Origin: CAYWOS01 sp964459985
GTDB taxonomy: Bacteria; Bacillota; Clostridia; Christensenellales; Aristaeellaceae
DNA length: 19,283 bases
Direction: 5' to 3'
Assembly: GCA_964459985.1 (NCBI GenBank)
Contig: CAYWOS010000042.1
Coordinates: 1 to 19,283 of the forward strand
The stretch's first letter is position 1; every line of letters begins with the position of its first letter. Made by a program: the position numbers and the translations under genes. Below are positions 7,318 to 14,091 of the stretch, one piece after another. A model generated the notes under the pieces. The model searched no databases. It was not told the origin of the DNA and saw nothing but the letters and a program-made list of their open reading frames with translations.

Positions 7318-8079
7318 TTATGCCCGGTTGCGGGCGATGACCTCGCGCGCCAGCGCCGTATACGCCTCGGCGCCCGTGCTTCGCGGGTCGTAGCTTGTGA
7401 TGGGCAGGCCGTGGCTCGGCGCTTCACCCAAGCGCACGTTGCGCGGAATACAGGCGGAAAAAACCTTGCCGCGAAAGTGCTTTTTCACTTCGGCGGCGAC
7501 CTGAAGGCTCAAATTGGTGCGGCCGTCGAACATGGTCAGCAGCACGCCCTCGACGTCGAGCGAACGGTTGACGCTTTGCTGAATGCGCCGGACGGTGTTC
7601 ATCAGCGCCGTCACGCCCTCGAGCGCGTAGTATTCGCACTGGATGGGGATGAGCACGCTGCGGGCGGCGGCAAGCGCGTTGATGGTGAGCAGGCCCAGCG
7701 AGGGCGGCGCGTCGATCACGATGAAATCATACCGTTCGGAAACGCTTTCAAGCGCGGCGCGCAGACGGTATTCGCGGCGGTCGAGCGCGACCAGCTCGAT
7801 CTCGGCGCCCGCCAGACGGATATCGGCGGGCGCGACGAACAGCGATTTCTGCGGCGAGGGCACGATCACGCTGTCCATCGTCGTTTGTCCGAGCAGCGCT
7901 TCATAGATGGTCGCGCCGCCCGCGCGCGCGCCCGAGCCGCTCGTCGCGTTGCCCTGCGGATCGGCGTCGCACAGTAACACCTGCTTGCCCAGCGCGGCGA
8001 GACAGGCGGACAGATTCACGGCGGTGGTCGTTTTGCCCACGCCGCCCTTTTGATTGGCGATCGCGATCATCTTACCCAA
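7318..8079 (-). CDS. soj: ParA/Soj chromosome-partitioning ATPase
   Basis: This 253-residue protein (the size of B. subtilis Soj) has the deviant Walker A KGGVGKTT (11-18) with the signature lysine K12 and K16, the switch I region CDADPQGN (37-44), and Walker B VIDAPPS (121-127). It binds DNA as an ATP dimer, is stimulated by ParB, and in Bacillus also regulates DnaA. An upstream frame is open far beyond this, but the TTG at 8079 gives the conserved MGKMIAIANQKGG start and has GAGGG 7 nt upstream; the ATG at 8070 would be 16 nt away. It begins 2 nt after the stop of the unknown 162-aa gene and is followed by parB at 12 nt, forming a three-gene operon divergent from dnaA. Confidence 0.97.
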   Translation of the reverse strand: MGKMIAIANQKGGVGKTTTAVNLSACLAALGKQVLLCDADPQGNATSGSGARAGGATIYEALLGQTTMDSVIVPSPQKSLFVAPADIRLAGAEIELVALDRREYRLRAALESVSERYDFIVIDAPPSLGLLTINALAAARSVLIPIQCEYYALEGVTALMNTVRRIQQSVNRSLDVEGVLLTMFDGRTNLSLQVAAEVKKHFRGKVFSACIPRNVRLGEAPSHGLPITSYDPRSTGAEAYTALAREVIARNRA

Positions 8080-8081
8080 TG

Positions 8082-8570
8082 CTATTCCCTCGATTGTGAT
8101 GAATTGAGCCAGCCGAGGCGAAAGGCGGGATACCCGCCCCGCGCGATGCGGGCGATGGCGGACAGTTCCTCGGGCGTGTGCAGCGCCTGAAAGCGGGTGT
8201 ACAGCGCGCGCAGCGCCGAAAGGCTGTTGTGCGACAGCGCGTAATCGTTGAGCATGGCGCGATGCCGGGCATCGACGGGGTACGACGCGAAATAGAGATA
8301 CATCACATCGTCCGTCATCGTCGCTACATCGTCCACGCGGATGCGAATCCATGTGCCGTCGTCGAGCAGCACGCGCATGCCGGTCCCGGCGATTTGGCGG
8401 ATCGTACCGAAGAACAGACTGTCCAGCGCGCGATACAGCGCGTCCGGGTCGTCCGTTTGGCGATAGGCGTTCATCCTGAACGCCGCTTGCTCGGCGAGCG
8501 GCGCGGCGCGGAGCAGCGCCATGCCGAGCCAAGGCTGCATGGCGAGAGTGACCTGCGCAATGGAGATCAT
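8082..8570 (-). CDS. Unrecognised 162-aa protein coupled to soj
   Basis: No known family is recognised. The product is 162 residues, soluble, without signal peptide or membrane segment. It starts MISIAQVTLAMQPWLGM, has a probable helical N-terminus with many alanines, a beta-rich middle (GTGMRVLLDDGTWIRIRVDDV, around residues 73-93, the sort of pattern seen in small barrel-like folds) and a helical C-terminus (SALRALYTRF). The ATG at 8570 has GGAGG 8 nt upstream (GGGGAGGG), so the start is well supported; the frame stays open further upstream but without a ribosome site. It is the promoter-proximal gene of the soj-parB operon, ending 2 nt before soj starts. The position suggests a link to origin segregation or initiation control, but this is inference from context only. 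Confidence 0.75.
   Translation of the reverse strand: MISIAQVTLAMQPWLGMALLRAAPLAEQAAFRMNAYRQTDDPDALYRALDSLFFGTIRQIAGTGMRVLLDDGTWIRIRVDDVATMTDDVMYLYFASYPVDARHRAMLNDYALSHNSLSALRALYTRFQALHTPEELSAIARIARGGYPAFRLGWLNSSQSRE
8087..8091 (-). promoter_or_regulatory. Ribosome binding site deciding the TTG start of soj
   Basis: GAGGG on the minus strand lies 7 nt before the TTG at 8079 and inside the end of the preceding gene (stop at 8082). It supports a TTG start with translational coupling rather than the ATG at 8070. Confidence 0.6.
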
Positions 8571-8644
8571 GCAAATCCCTCCCCGTCCTGTACAAAAGAT
8601 ACCACATACGGGTGAAAATGTCCATATCAAATAGGCGCGAAAGC

Positions 8645-8677
8645 GCGGAATATCGCGCGCCAAACGAGCGGAATATC
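8645..8677. repeat. 10-bp direct repeat in the putative oriC
   Basis: GCGGAATATC occurs at 8645-8654 and again at 8668-8677, 23 nt apart, close to two helical turns. It is upstream of the AT-rich stretch. Its role is unknown. Confidence 0.5.
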
Positions 8678-8690
8678 AACGATCTGTTGC

Positions 8691-8729
8691 ATCCGATTAA
8701 GAATATTTAACAATACGGTTATCCGATTA
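8691..8729. repeat. 9-bp direct repeat flanking the AT-rich stretch in oriC
   Basis: ATCCGATTA occurs at 8691-8699 and 8721-8729, 30 nt apart (about three helical turns). The second copy reads TTATCCGATTA, sharing TTATCC with the DnaA box, so these may be non-canonical DnaA or other initiator sites. Confidence 0.5.
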
Positions 8730-8840
8730 TTTCATTGTTAATTATACTGATAAACGTATAATAACACATTTCGCGAACGGCGAAAGTCAACATTCTGTTG
8801 TGGGTGACCACATTGCGACCACAACCGATGGGGGATCAAG

Positions 8841-8849
8841 TTATTCACA
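8841..8849 (+). promoter_or_regulatory. DnaA box (one mismatch)
   Basis: TTATTCACA differs from the consensus TTATCCACA at one position and is upstream of the dnaA -35. Confidence 0.7.
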
Positions 8850-8900
8850 AAATGATTGCATATAAAGCGAACGGCAAACACCGAAAAAACGAAAACAGGC

Positions 8901-8929
8901 TTGAAAAACGCTTCGCAATCTGCTATGAT
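8901..8929 (+). promoter_or_regulatory. dnaA promoter
   Basis: TTGAAA (8901-8906) and TATGAT (8924-8929) are 17 nt apart, and TGC directly before the -10 gives an extended -10. The start site would be near 8936, giving a leader of about 140 nt. Two DnaA boxes lie just downstream of that start, which fits DnaA repressing its own promoter. Confidence 0.75.
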
Positions 8930-8957
8930 GACAGCCGTGGCACACACGGGATGAGGG

Positions 8958-8966
8958 TTATCAACA
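8958..8966 (+). promoter_or_regulatory. DnaA box (one mismatch)
   Basis: TTATCAACA has one mismatch to TTATCCACA and lies in the dnaA leader, 14 nt from an identical copy at 8972-8980. Confidence 0.75.
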
Positions 8967-8971
8967 ATAAG

Positions 8972-8980
8972 TTATCAACA
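8972..8980 (+). promoter_or_regulatory. DnaA box (one mismatch)
   Basis: This second TTATCAACA has the same orientation as the copy at 8958-8966. Paired boxes in the leader suggest autoregulation and origin recruitment. Confidence 0.75.
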
Positions 8981-9074
8981 ACCTGTATGCTGTGACAGGG
9001 CGCGCAGGTTTGCGTTTTCATCGCGTCGCGCACGAAAGTACAACAAATAATCATGCAGAGAGCGAGCGAGCATC

Positions 9075-10403
9075 TTGGAAAAGCAGGAGATTTGGGATCA
9101 GGCATGCCTGATTATGCGCCGGGAAATGACCGAAGTGACCTTCAATACGTGGATTTCCGCCGCGCTGCGTCCGCTCGGTATGAACGGCGACCATTTCTAT
9201 ATCGAAGCGATGACTGATTTTTATCATCAGTTCGTCGTGCCGCGCTATGCCGTATTGATCGCCAACGCGCTCAGCGAGATCGTCTGCCGCCCGGTCAAGG
9301 CGGATATTCTGACGCCCTCGCAGGCGGACGAATACCGCGACGGCGCGCTGTCTTCCTCCGTCACGCCCGAGAACGAGGCGGGGCTTAATCCGAAATACAC
9401 CTTTGAGACCTTCGTGATCGGTGGCAATAACCGCTTTGCACACGCCGCCTCGCTCGCCGTGGCGGAATCGCCCGCCGACGCCTACAACCCCTTGTTCATC
9501 TATGGCGGCGTGGGCTTGGGCAAAACGCATCTGATGCACGCCATCGGGCACTTCGTGCTGTCCCAGAAGCCGAACACGCGCGTTAAGTACATCACCACCG
9601 AGCTTTTTATGAACGAAATGGTCACCTCGATCAACAAGCGCACGCAGACCGAGTTCCGCGAGAAATATCGCAGCATCGACGTGCTGCTCATTGACGATAT
9701 TCAGTTCCTCGCCGGCAAGGACGGCACGCAGGAGGAGTTTTTCCATACGTTCAACGCGCTGCACAACGCCGGCAAGCAGATCGTCATCACCTCCGACAAG
9801 CCGCCCAAGGAGATCGCGCGGCTCGAGGAGCGCCTGCGCAGCCGTTTCGAATGGGGACTGATCGCCGATATCGGCAAGCCCGATCTCGAAACGCGCGTCG
9901 CCATCCTGCAAAACAAGGCGCAGGATGAAATGATGCGCGTGGACAACGAAGTGCTGCAAATGATCGCCGAGCGCGTGACGAGCAACATCCGCGAATTGGA
10001 AGGATGCCTGACGCGTCTTGTGGCGTATTCCTCGCTCACCGGCCGTCCCATTGACCGCGCGCTCGCCGAGGACGCGCTGCGCGAGGTGTTTGCCAAGAGC
10101 GAGCCGCGCCACGTTTCCTGCGACGATGTGATCCGCACGGTCGCCGAGTACTACTCCATCACGCCCGAGGACATCATCAGCGACCGCCGCAGCCGCAACA
10201 TCAGCGTGCCGCGCCAGATCGCCATGTACATCGCGCGCGAGATGGTCAATATCTCCTTTGAGGCGATCGGCCAGTCCTTCGAGCGCGATCATTCGACCAT
10301 CACCTACGCCTGCAAAAAGATCGGCGATCAGATGAAGACGACCGCCGAGCTGCCGGGTATGCTCGAGGATATTCGCAAAATGCTCAACGAACGGGACGGG
10401 TAG
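9075..10403 (+). CDS. dnaA: DnaA chromosomal replication initiator
   Basis: This 442-residue protein has all four DnaA domains. Domain I is MEKQEIWDQACLIMRREM and following, then a short variable linker (about 80-105), then the AAA+ domain with Walker A GGVGLGKTHL (144-153), Walker B VLLIDDIQF (203-211) and the sensor/arginine-finger region around LEERLRSRFEWG (250-261). Domain IV carries the DNA-binding signature GQSFERDHSTITYACKKI (399-416). It binds DnaA boxes with ATP and melts the origin. The start is a TTG with only a weak GA-rich ribosome site (GAGCGAG); an ATG at 9053 is out of frame, so translation is probably weak. Unlike most Firmicutes, dnaN does not follow; a GNAT gene comes next after 130 nt, with no clear terminator between. 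Confidence 0.98.
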   Translation: MEKQEIWDQACLIMRREMTEVTFNTWISAALRPLGMNGDHFYIEAMTDFYHQFVVPRYAVLIANALSEIVCRPVKADILTPSQADEYRDGALSSSVTPENEAGLNPKYTFETFVIGGNNRFAHAASLAVAESPADAYNPLFIYGGVGLGKTHLMHAIGHFVLSQKPNTRVKYITTELFMNEMVTSINKRTQTEFREKYRSIDVLLIDDIQFLAGKDGTQEEFFHTFNALHNAGKQIVITSDKPPKEIARLEERLRSRFEWGLIADIGKPDLETRVAILQNKAQDEMMRVDNEVLQMIAERVTSNIRELEGCLTRLVAYSSLTGRPIDRALAEDALREVFAKSEPRHVSCDDVIRTVAEYYSITPEDIISDRRSRNISVPRQIAMYIAREMVNISFEAIGQSFERDHSTITYACKKIGDQMKTTAELPGMLEDIRKMLNERDG

Positions 10404-10533
10404 GCTTCGCATTCCGGCAAGTTGCGCGATCCCTTGATCAACCCATCGGCTGCATGAACCCACCGGTCCGCAGACGCCCGCGCCGGCGGACAATGGCCGC
10501 GCGCATATTTTTACGGAACAGAAAGGATACGAC

Positions 10534-11040
10534 ATGACAATCACCACAGACCGCCTGACGCTGCGCCCGTTTGAACGGGGCGACGAGCGGGACATGATCG
10601 CCATTCTCAAGGATGACACCGTCAAAAAAACGTACATGATCCCCGATTTTGCTGACGAATCCGAGGCGGTCGCGCTGTTTGACAAGCTCATGAACCGCTC
10701 GCTGGACGGCGCGCATTACGTTCGCGGCGTTTTTCTGAACGACAAAGCGATCGGCTTTATCAACGACGTGGCGATCGACAACGGACGCGTCGAGATCGGC
10801 TATGTGATCGCCCCCGCGCATCACAATCAAGGCTACTGCACCGAAGCGGTGCGCGCCGCGATCGACGATCTGTTTGCGCGCGGATTCGACGCGGTCGAGG
10901 CGGGCGCGTTTCCCCAAAACACCGCCAGTCAGCGCGTCATGCAGAAATGCGGTATGACGAAAATCGAGAAAACCGAGCGGATCGCGTATCGCGGACGCGT
11001 CTACGACTGCGTGTTCTACGAGATCCGAAAGAACGCGTAA
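10534..11040 (+). CDS. GNAT-family N-acetyltransferase (RimJ/RimL type)
   Basis: This 168-residue protein has the GNAT layout: N-terminal TDRLTLRPFERGDE (5-18), the central IGFINDVAIDNGRVEIGYVI strands (72-91), the acetyl-CoA loop region HHNQGYCTEAVRAAID (95-110, in place of the usual Q/RxxGxG/A), and the C-terminal QNTASQRVMQKCGM (128-141) typical of RimJ/RimL-like enzymes. It is soluble and probably acetylates an amine of a protein or small molecule using acetyl-CoA; the substrate is not predictable. AAAGGA lies 6 nt before the ATG. It follows dnaA on the same strand and could share its transcript, although a GC-rich inverted repeat (GTCCGC/GCGGAC, 10466-10491) lies between. Confidence 0.9.
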   Translation: MTITTDRLTLRPFERGDERDMIAILKDDTVKKTYMIPDFADESEAVALFDKLMNRSLDGAHYVRGVFLNDKAIGFINDVAIDNGRVEIGYVIAPAHHNQGYCTEAVRAAIDDLFARGFDAVEAGAFPQNTASQRVMQKCGMTKIEKTERIAYRGRVYDCVFYEIRKNA

Positions 11041-11064
11041 CCGCGCTGCCAGATCAGGCGGTTA
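11038..11064 (+). other. Hairpin overlapping the GNAT stop codon
   Basis: TAACCGC (11038-11044) pairs with GCGGTTA (11058-11064), extended by CTG/CAG across one bulged base. No U-run follows on the plus strand, so it is not a classical terminator by itself, though it could act with the hairpin at 11116-11145. Confidence 0.45.
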
Positions 11065-11066
11065 TC

Positions 11067-11097
11067 AAAAAACCCGCGCCGCCGCAGACGGCACGGG
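11067..11097 (-). terminator. Rho-independent terminator for the right-hand minus-strand operon
   Basis: On the minus strand CCCG (11097-11094) and CGGG (11076-11073), with inner CCG/CGG pairs (11091-11089 with 11081-11079), form a hairpin followed directly by six Us (AAAAAA at 11067-11072 on the plus strand). It lies about 55 nt past the stop of the toroid gene at 11153. Confidence 0.7.
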
Positions 11098-11115
11098 AAA
11101 GACGCATATAAACCG

Positions 11116-11145
11116 CGCCGCGCGACGACTGCCCGCCGCGCGGCG
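11116..11145. terminator. GC-rich 9-bp hairpin between convergent genes
   Basis: CGCCGCGCG (11116-11124) pairs perfectly with CGCGCGGCG (11137-11145) around a 12-nt loop, followed on the plus strand by ATTGATTTTA. It may end plus-strand transcription from GNAT; the U-tract is interrupted, so this is moderate evidence. Confidence 0.5.
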
Positions 11146-11152
11146 ATTGATT

Positions 11153-12064
11153 TTATGCTTCCATATGCTTCAGATACAATATGTTCTCGATCACAATGCT
11201 TGATTTCCACCAGTTCTTGCTGATCGACCATTGCTCCTCGTAGCCCTGCCAGCCCCAAGGCACGTTCCACGAGCCGTCGGCAAGCTGGGTTTCGCGCAGA
11301 AAGACGCACTCGTATAGCGCGAGCTCGCGGTTATCGTCAAAATACGCGCTGTCGCGCGATGCGATGAAGCGCGAGGGACGGCAGACATATCCCGTTTTCC
11401 ACTGTTCGGTATCGCGCGTGATGACGTTTCGCACCTGCGCGCGCAGCGCGTTTTTGTAAGCGTCCCGGTCGACGAGTGTCTGTTCGCCCGCCGCGTCGAT
11501 GTACTGCAGCATCTGCTCGTAATTGGCGAGCGTGTGCATGTTCGCGATATCCCCGAGCGAGCGGAAGGTTTCGTACGCCCTGCGCGCAAGCGAGCAGCCC
11601 AGATCGTGCGGCGCGCTCCCTCGGGACGCGAATCGGACAAGGAAGCCGGCGAGCGAGGCCGTCGGGTTGTCGTCGCTGACATCATCCGCCCGGTACGTCC
11701 ACCACGGCGCGCCCGGATGATCGTTATTGCTCGGCACGGCGAACAACCAGTGCCTGCCGTCAAAGGCGTCGCCGCTTGCCAGATACCGAAGGATGCCCTG
11801 TACGATGGGATGATCGGCGTCCGTCCAGCCGATTTCACGAAGGATTTCGGTCGCCGCCCATGTCTGGATGGGCGATGAGTCGGGATTCCACGAATCGGCC
11901 TCGAGCGCGTGTCCGAAACCGCCGTCGGCGTTTTGGTACGCCGCCAGCGCCGTCAATACGTCCTCGCGGCTGCCGTTTTCAAAGTGATACCGCCACCGCG
12001 TCAGATCGACGGGACGCGCGTTTTGATAGATAAACGTTCGTGCTTTTTCAAAGGTTTTGTCCAT
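11153..12064 (-). CDS. Alpha/alpha-toroid (prenyltransferase/squalene-cyclase-like) protein of unknown function
   Basis: This 303-residue soluble protein has QNADGGFGHALEAD at 44-57 and a C-terminal LADGSWNVPW segment. Both resemble the Q-x-x-D-G-G/S-F/W repeats of the terpenoid cyclase/prenyltransferase alpha-alpha toroid fold. No DxDD or DXDDTA cyclase acid motif is visible, so it is probably not a classical cyclase; similar stand-alone proteins in Firmicutes are uncharacterised. Tryptophans are abundant (for example WKSS, SKNWW). An upstream frame is open, but the ATG at 12064 has a perfect AGGAGG (12077-12072) 7 nt away that overlaps the stop of the YitT gene, so the shorter start is chosen and coupling is likely. 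It is the last gene of the right-hand operon, followed by a terminator. Confidence 0.75.
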   Translation of the reverse strand: MDKTFEKARTFIYQNARPVDLTRWRYHFENGSREDVLTALAAYQNADGGFGHALEADSWNPDSSPIQTWAATEILREIGWTDADHPIVQGILRYLASGDAFDGRHWLFAVPSNNDHPGAPWWTYRADDVSDDNPTASLAGFLVRFASRGSAPHDLGCSLARRAYETFRSLGDIANMHTLANYEQMLQYIDAAGEQTLVDRDAYKNALRAQVRNVITRDTEQWKTGYVCRPSRFIASRDSAYFDDNRELALYECVFLRETQLADGSWNVPWGWQGYEEQWSISKNWWKSSIVIENILYLKHMEA

Positions 12065-12075
12065 AGAAACCCCTC

Positions 12076-12960
12076 CTATGCGTTTTCGTCCAATTGCATA
12101 AATCCTTCGCCCAGCGCCTCCTGCGCGCCGGTGATGAACATGAACGCCGTTTTGTCCTCCTGCTTGACGATCGCCTTGAGCGCCGATACCTCGCGCACCG
12201 AGAGCAGGCACAGGATCACGTCGCGCTCGGCGCCGCTGTACGCGCCGATCGATTTGAGCAGCGTCGCGCCGCGCTCGAGCTCCGCCATGATGCGGCGCGT
12301 AATTTCGGGCGCTTTTTCGGAGATGATATAGCACGCCTTGATGCTGCGCGATTTGAGACCGACGAACACAATATCGACGCATCGCGCCGACACGAATATG
12401 CAGATCAGCGAATACAAAGACAGCGTGGCGCTCATGGTGAACCACGCGGCGAGCACCACGGCGCAGTCGAAGGCGAACAGCCACGCGCCGACGGACAGAA
12501 AGGGGATATACCGATGCGCGATGCGCGCGATCATATCGGTGCCGCCCGTCGTCGCGCCGCCGCGCAGGATCAGTCCGATGCCGAATCCGAGCAGAATGGA
12601 GCCGTAAACCGTCGCCAGCACCATATCACCCTGAATGGGCGGGAGCTTGAGCAAATCGATCACCACCGAAAAGAGCACGGTGGCAATCAGCGAGCGGAAG
12701 GCGAATATCCGTCCCATCGAGCGGTAGCTGATGAGGAAAAGGGGCAGGTTCAGGATCAGGCTGACCGCGCCGACAGGCCATCCGAACAGATGATGCAGGA
12801 TGGTCGCCACGCCGGTCAGACCGCCCGGCGCAATGCTGTTGGGCGTCAGGAACAAGGGATACGCCGCGCCGCCGATCAGGCAGCCCAGCACGATCAGCAG
12901 ATAGGACCGTACGCGCTCGTTGCCGGCAGCGCGCTTCAAAAAAGCCTTCAAACACACCAC
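12076..12960 (-). CDS. YitT-family membrane protein (DUF161 and DUF2179)
   Basis: This 294-residue protein has five or six membrane segments in the first 200 residues with the family motifs FLTPNSIAPGGLTGVATIL (37-55), LNLPLFLISYRSMG, and LRGGATTGGTDMIARI (around 131-146). A soluble C-terminal DUF2179 domain (about 205-290) contains RGATLLKSIGAYSGAERDVI. YitT proteins are widespread in Firmicutes; the function is poorly known, and the C-terminal domain is thought to be a small cytoplasmic regulatory module. The start is a GTG; GTG at 12960 and 12957 are both possible, and AAGGA (12969-12965) is better spaced (7 nt) for 12957. The toroid gene follows 11 nt downstream, and the PRK06851-like gene lies 47 nt upstream. 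Confidence 0.92.
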   Translation of the reverse strand: MVCLKAFLKRAAGNERVRSYLLIVLGCLIGGAAYPLFLTPNSIAPGGLTGVATILHHLFGWPVGAVSLILNLPLFLISYRSMGRIFAFRSLIATVLFSVVIDLLKLPPIQGDMVLATVYGSILLGFGIGLILRGGATTGGTDMIARIAHRYIPFLSVGAWLFAFDCAVVLAAWFTMSATLSLYSLICIFVSARCVDIVFVGLKSRSIKACYIISEKAPEITRRIMAELERGATLLKSIGAYSGAERDVILCLLSVREVSALKAIVKQEDKTAFMFITGAQEALGEGFMQLDENA

Positions 12961-13007
12961 TCCGTCCTTGGAATGATGTGGGTTTCGCTAACAAACGCAA
13001 AAATCCT

Positions 13008-14036
13008 TCAAGTCGAGGGCAGATTATCCAGAATATCGTTGGTGATCCTGTCGAGCGCCGCATAGTCCATCGCGTCGATATAGTATCTTTCGAGTCGATC
13101 GTGCAGATATTTCGCCTCCGAGAGCATATCGATCGCCTGCGTGAGGCACAGGTTATGCAGCGCCAGATCGAAATCGAGCTTGGTCCGGGCGGCGGCGAGC
13201 TTCCGACGATCCAGCTCGATCTCGACGACCGGCGTGTCCATCAGATCCGCCGCGATAAACAGCGTGCCGCCGACGGCGAGCGCTTCCGTTTTTCCGGCGT
13301 CGAGCGGATGATGATACAGCGTGTGCGCCGATCCGTCGTGCTTGGCCTGACGCGCGACGGGCATGAACAGCGCGTCGGCGTCGAAGCCCCACGGCGCTTT
13401 GACGGCGACGACGCGGTCGGTGCGTATGCTGTCGAGCTCCTCGATCGCCCCGCGATGCGTAATGGCGCGATAAAAGATATGCTTTTCATCGCCGTTCTCG
13501 GCGGCGCGCGTCAGATAGGAAAACAGTTGATTGACGGCGCTGTGGATTTCGCGCCTGTCCAGCGCGTCGGCGAGCGTGTCGGCGGCGTCCGCCTGCGCCT
13601 GCCGCGCGGCGGCGAGAAAGCGATATGCCGATTGATACCGCCGCGCGATATCGCGGCCGATGTCCTCGATATCACGGCGATCCTCGCGCAGTTTTGCGGC
13701 GTCCAGACACGCGCCGAGATTGAGAATGCCGTCCGCCGCGCCTGGACACAGGGGATCAAGAATGTGCGGCGACGTGCCGTCGAGCATCATATAATCGCTG
13801 CCGTGCGCGTAAACGCCGTCCAGACTGTCGGGATCGCCCGAGCAGCGATAGTAGGTCACGTCCTCGCCGCGTTCCTCGAACCGCCTGCCCACCTTGCGCA
13901 TCAGCGTGCTTTTCCCGACGCCCGGGCCGCCCTTGAGCAGCGTCACATGCCCGACGCCGCGCCTGAGCTCCTGATAAAACCCCACAAAACCGGCGCAGGT
14001 ATTGCCGCCGGGGAACAGACGCCGTATTCTGCCCAT
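13008..14036 (-). CDS. PRK06851-type P-loop ATPase with a degenerate second domain
   Basis: This 342-residue protein starts MGRIRRLFPGGNTCAGF, as in the clostridial PRK06851 group. Domain 1 has Walker A GGPGVGKST (36-44) and YYRCSGDPDSLDG (62-74) followed by MMLDGTSPH (83-91). Domain 2 repeats the same layout (AITHRGAIEELDSI, KAPWGFDADALF at 213-224, YHHPLDAGKTEAL at 241-253, TLFIAAD), but its Walker A is lost: KAPWGFDADALF replaces the expected GxPGxGKST. The protein is therefore a tandem duplicate with one live and one dead ATP site. Its cellular role is not known. A frame is open to 14069, but the ATG at 14036 has AGGAGG (14049-14044) at 7 nt, so that start is used. It follows the ATP-grasp pair at 55 nt. 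Confidence 0.8.
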   Translation of the reverse strand: MGRIRRLFPGGNTCAGFVGFYQELRRGVGHVTLLKGGPGVGKSTLMRKVGRRFEERGEDVTYYRCSGDPDSLDGVYAHGSDYMMLDGTSPHILDPLCPGAADGILNLGACLDAAKLREDRRDIEDIGRDIARRYQSAYRFLAAARQAQADAADTLADALDRREIHSAVNQLFSYLTRAAENGDEKHIFYRAITHRGAIEELDSIRTDRVVAVKAPWGFDADALFMPVARQAKHDGSAHTLYHHPLDAGKTEALAVGGTLFIAADLMDTPVVEIELDRRKLAAARTKLDFDLALHNLCLTQAIDMLSEAKYLHDRLERYYIDAMDYAALDRITNDILDNLPST

Positions 14037-14043
14037 CTTTTTG

Positions 14044-14049
14044 CCTCCT
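14044..14049 (-). promoter_or_regulatory. Ribosome binding site deciding the start of the PRK06851-like gene
   Basis: AGGAGG lies 7 nt before the ATG at 14036 and inside the longer reading frame that begins at 14069, so the shorter start is favoured. Confidence 0.75.
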
Positions 14050-14091
14050 CCGCGTTGTTTGTCGTTCACTTTATGCGGGGAGGCGGGGGCG

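Larger units (their letters stand above)
8571..9074. other. oriC: Putative chromosomal replication origin (oriC)
   Basis: This 504-nt gene-free region lies between the soj operon and dnaA. It holds an AT-rich stretch (about 8695-8770, in strong contrast to the GC-rich genes), which could serve as the unwinding element. It also holds at least three DnaA-box-like 9-mers downstream (8841, 8958, 8972), a weaker reverse one at 8799-8807 (TGTGGGTGA, 7/9 to the reverse box), direct repeats at 8645-8729, and the dnaA promoter. Other short structures are TGTGG/CCACA at 8799-8812 and GTTGTGG/CCACAAC at 8797-8825. No clear promoter for the minus-strand soj operon was found; a lone TATAAT at 8746-8741 (minus) has no good -35. 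Confidence 0.75.

Noticed and set aside
9053..9075. Possible ATG start upstream of dnaA
   Set aside because: It is out of frame with the DnaA domain; the TTG at 9075 gives a normal DnaA N-terminus.
10466..10491. Terminator after dnaA (GTCCGC/GCGGAC)
   Set aside because: No U-run follows the stem directly; the T-run is about 17 nt further on.
9051..10691. 546-aa minus-strand reading frame opposite dnaA
   Set aside because: It is a shadow of dnaA; the sequence is low-complexity and has no family motif.
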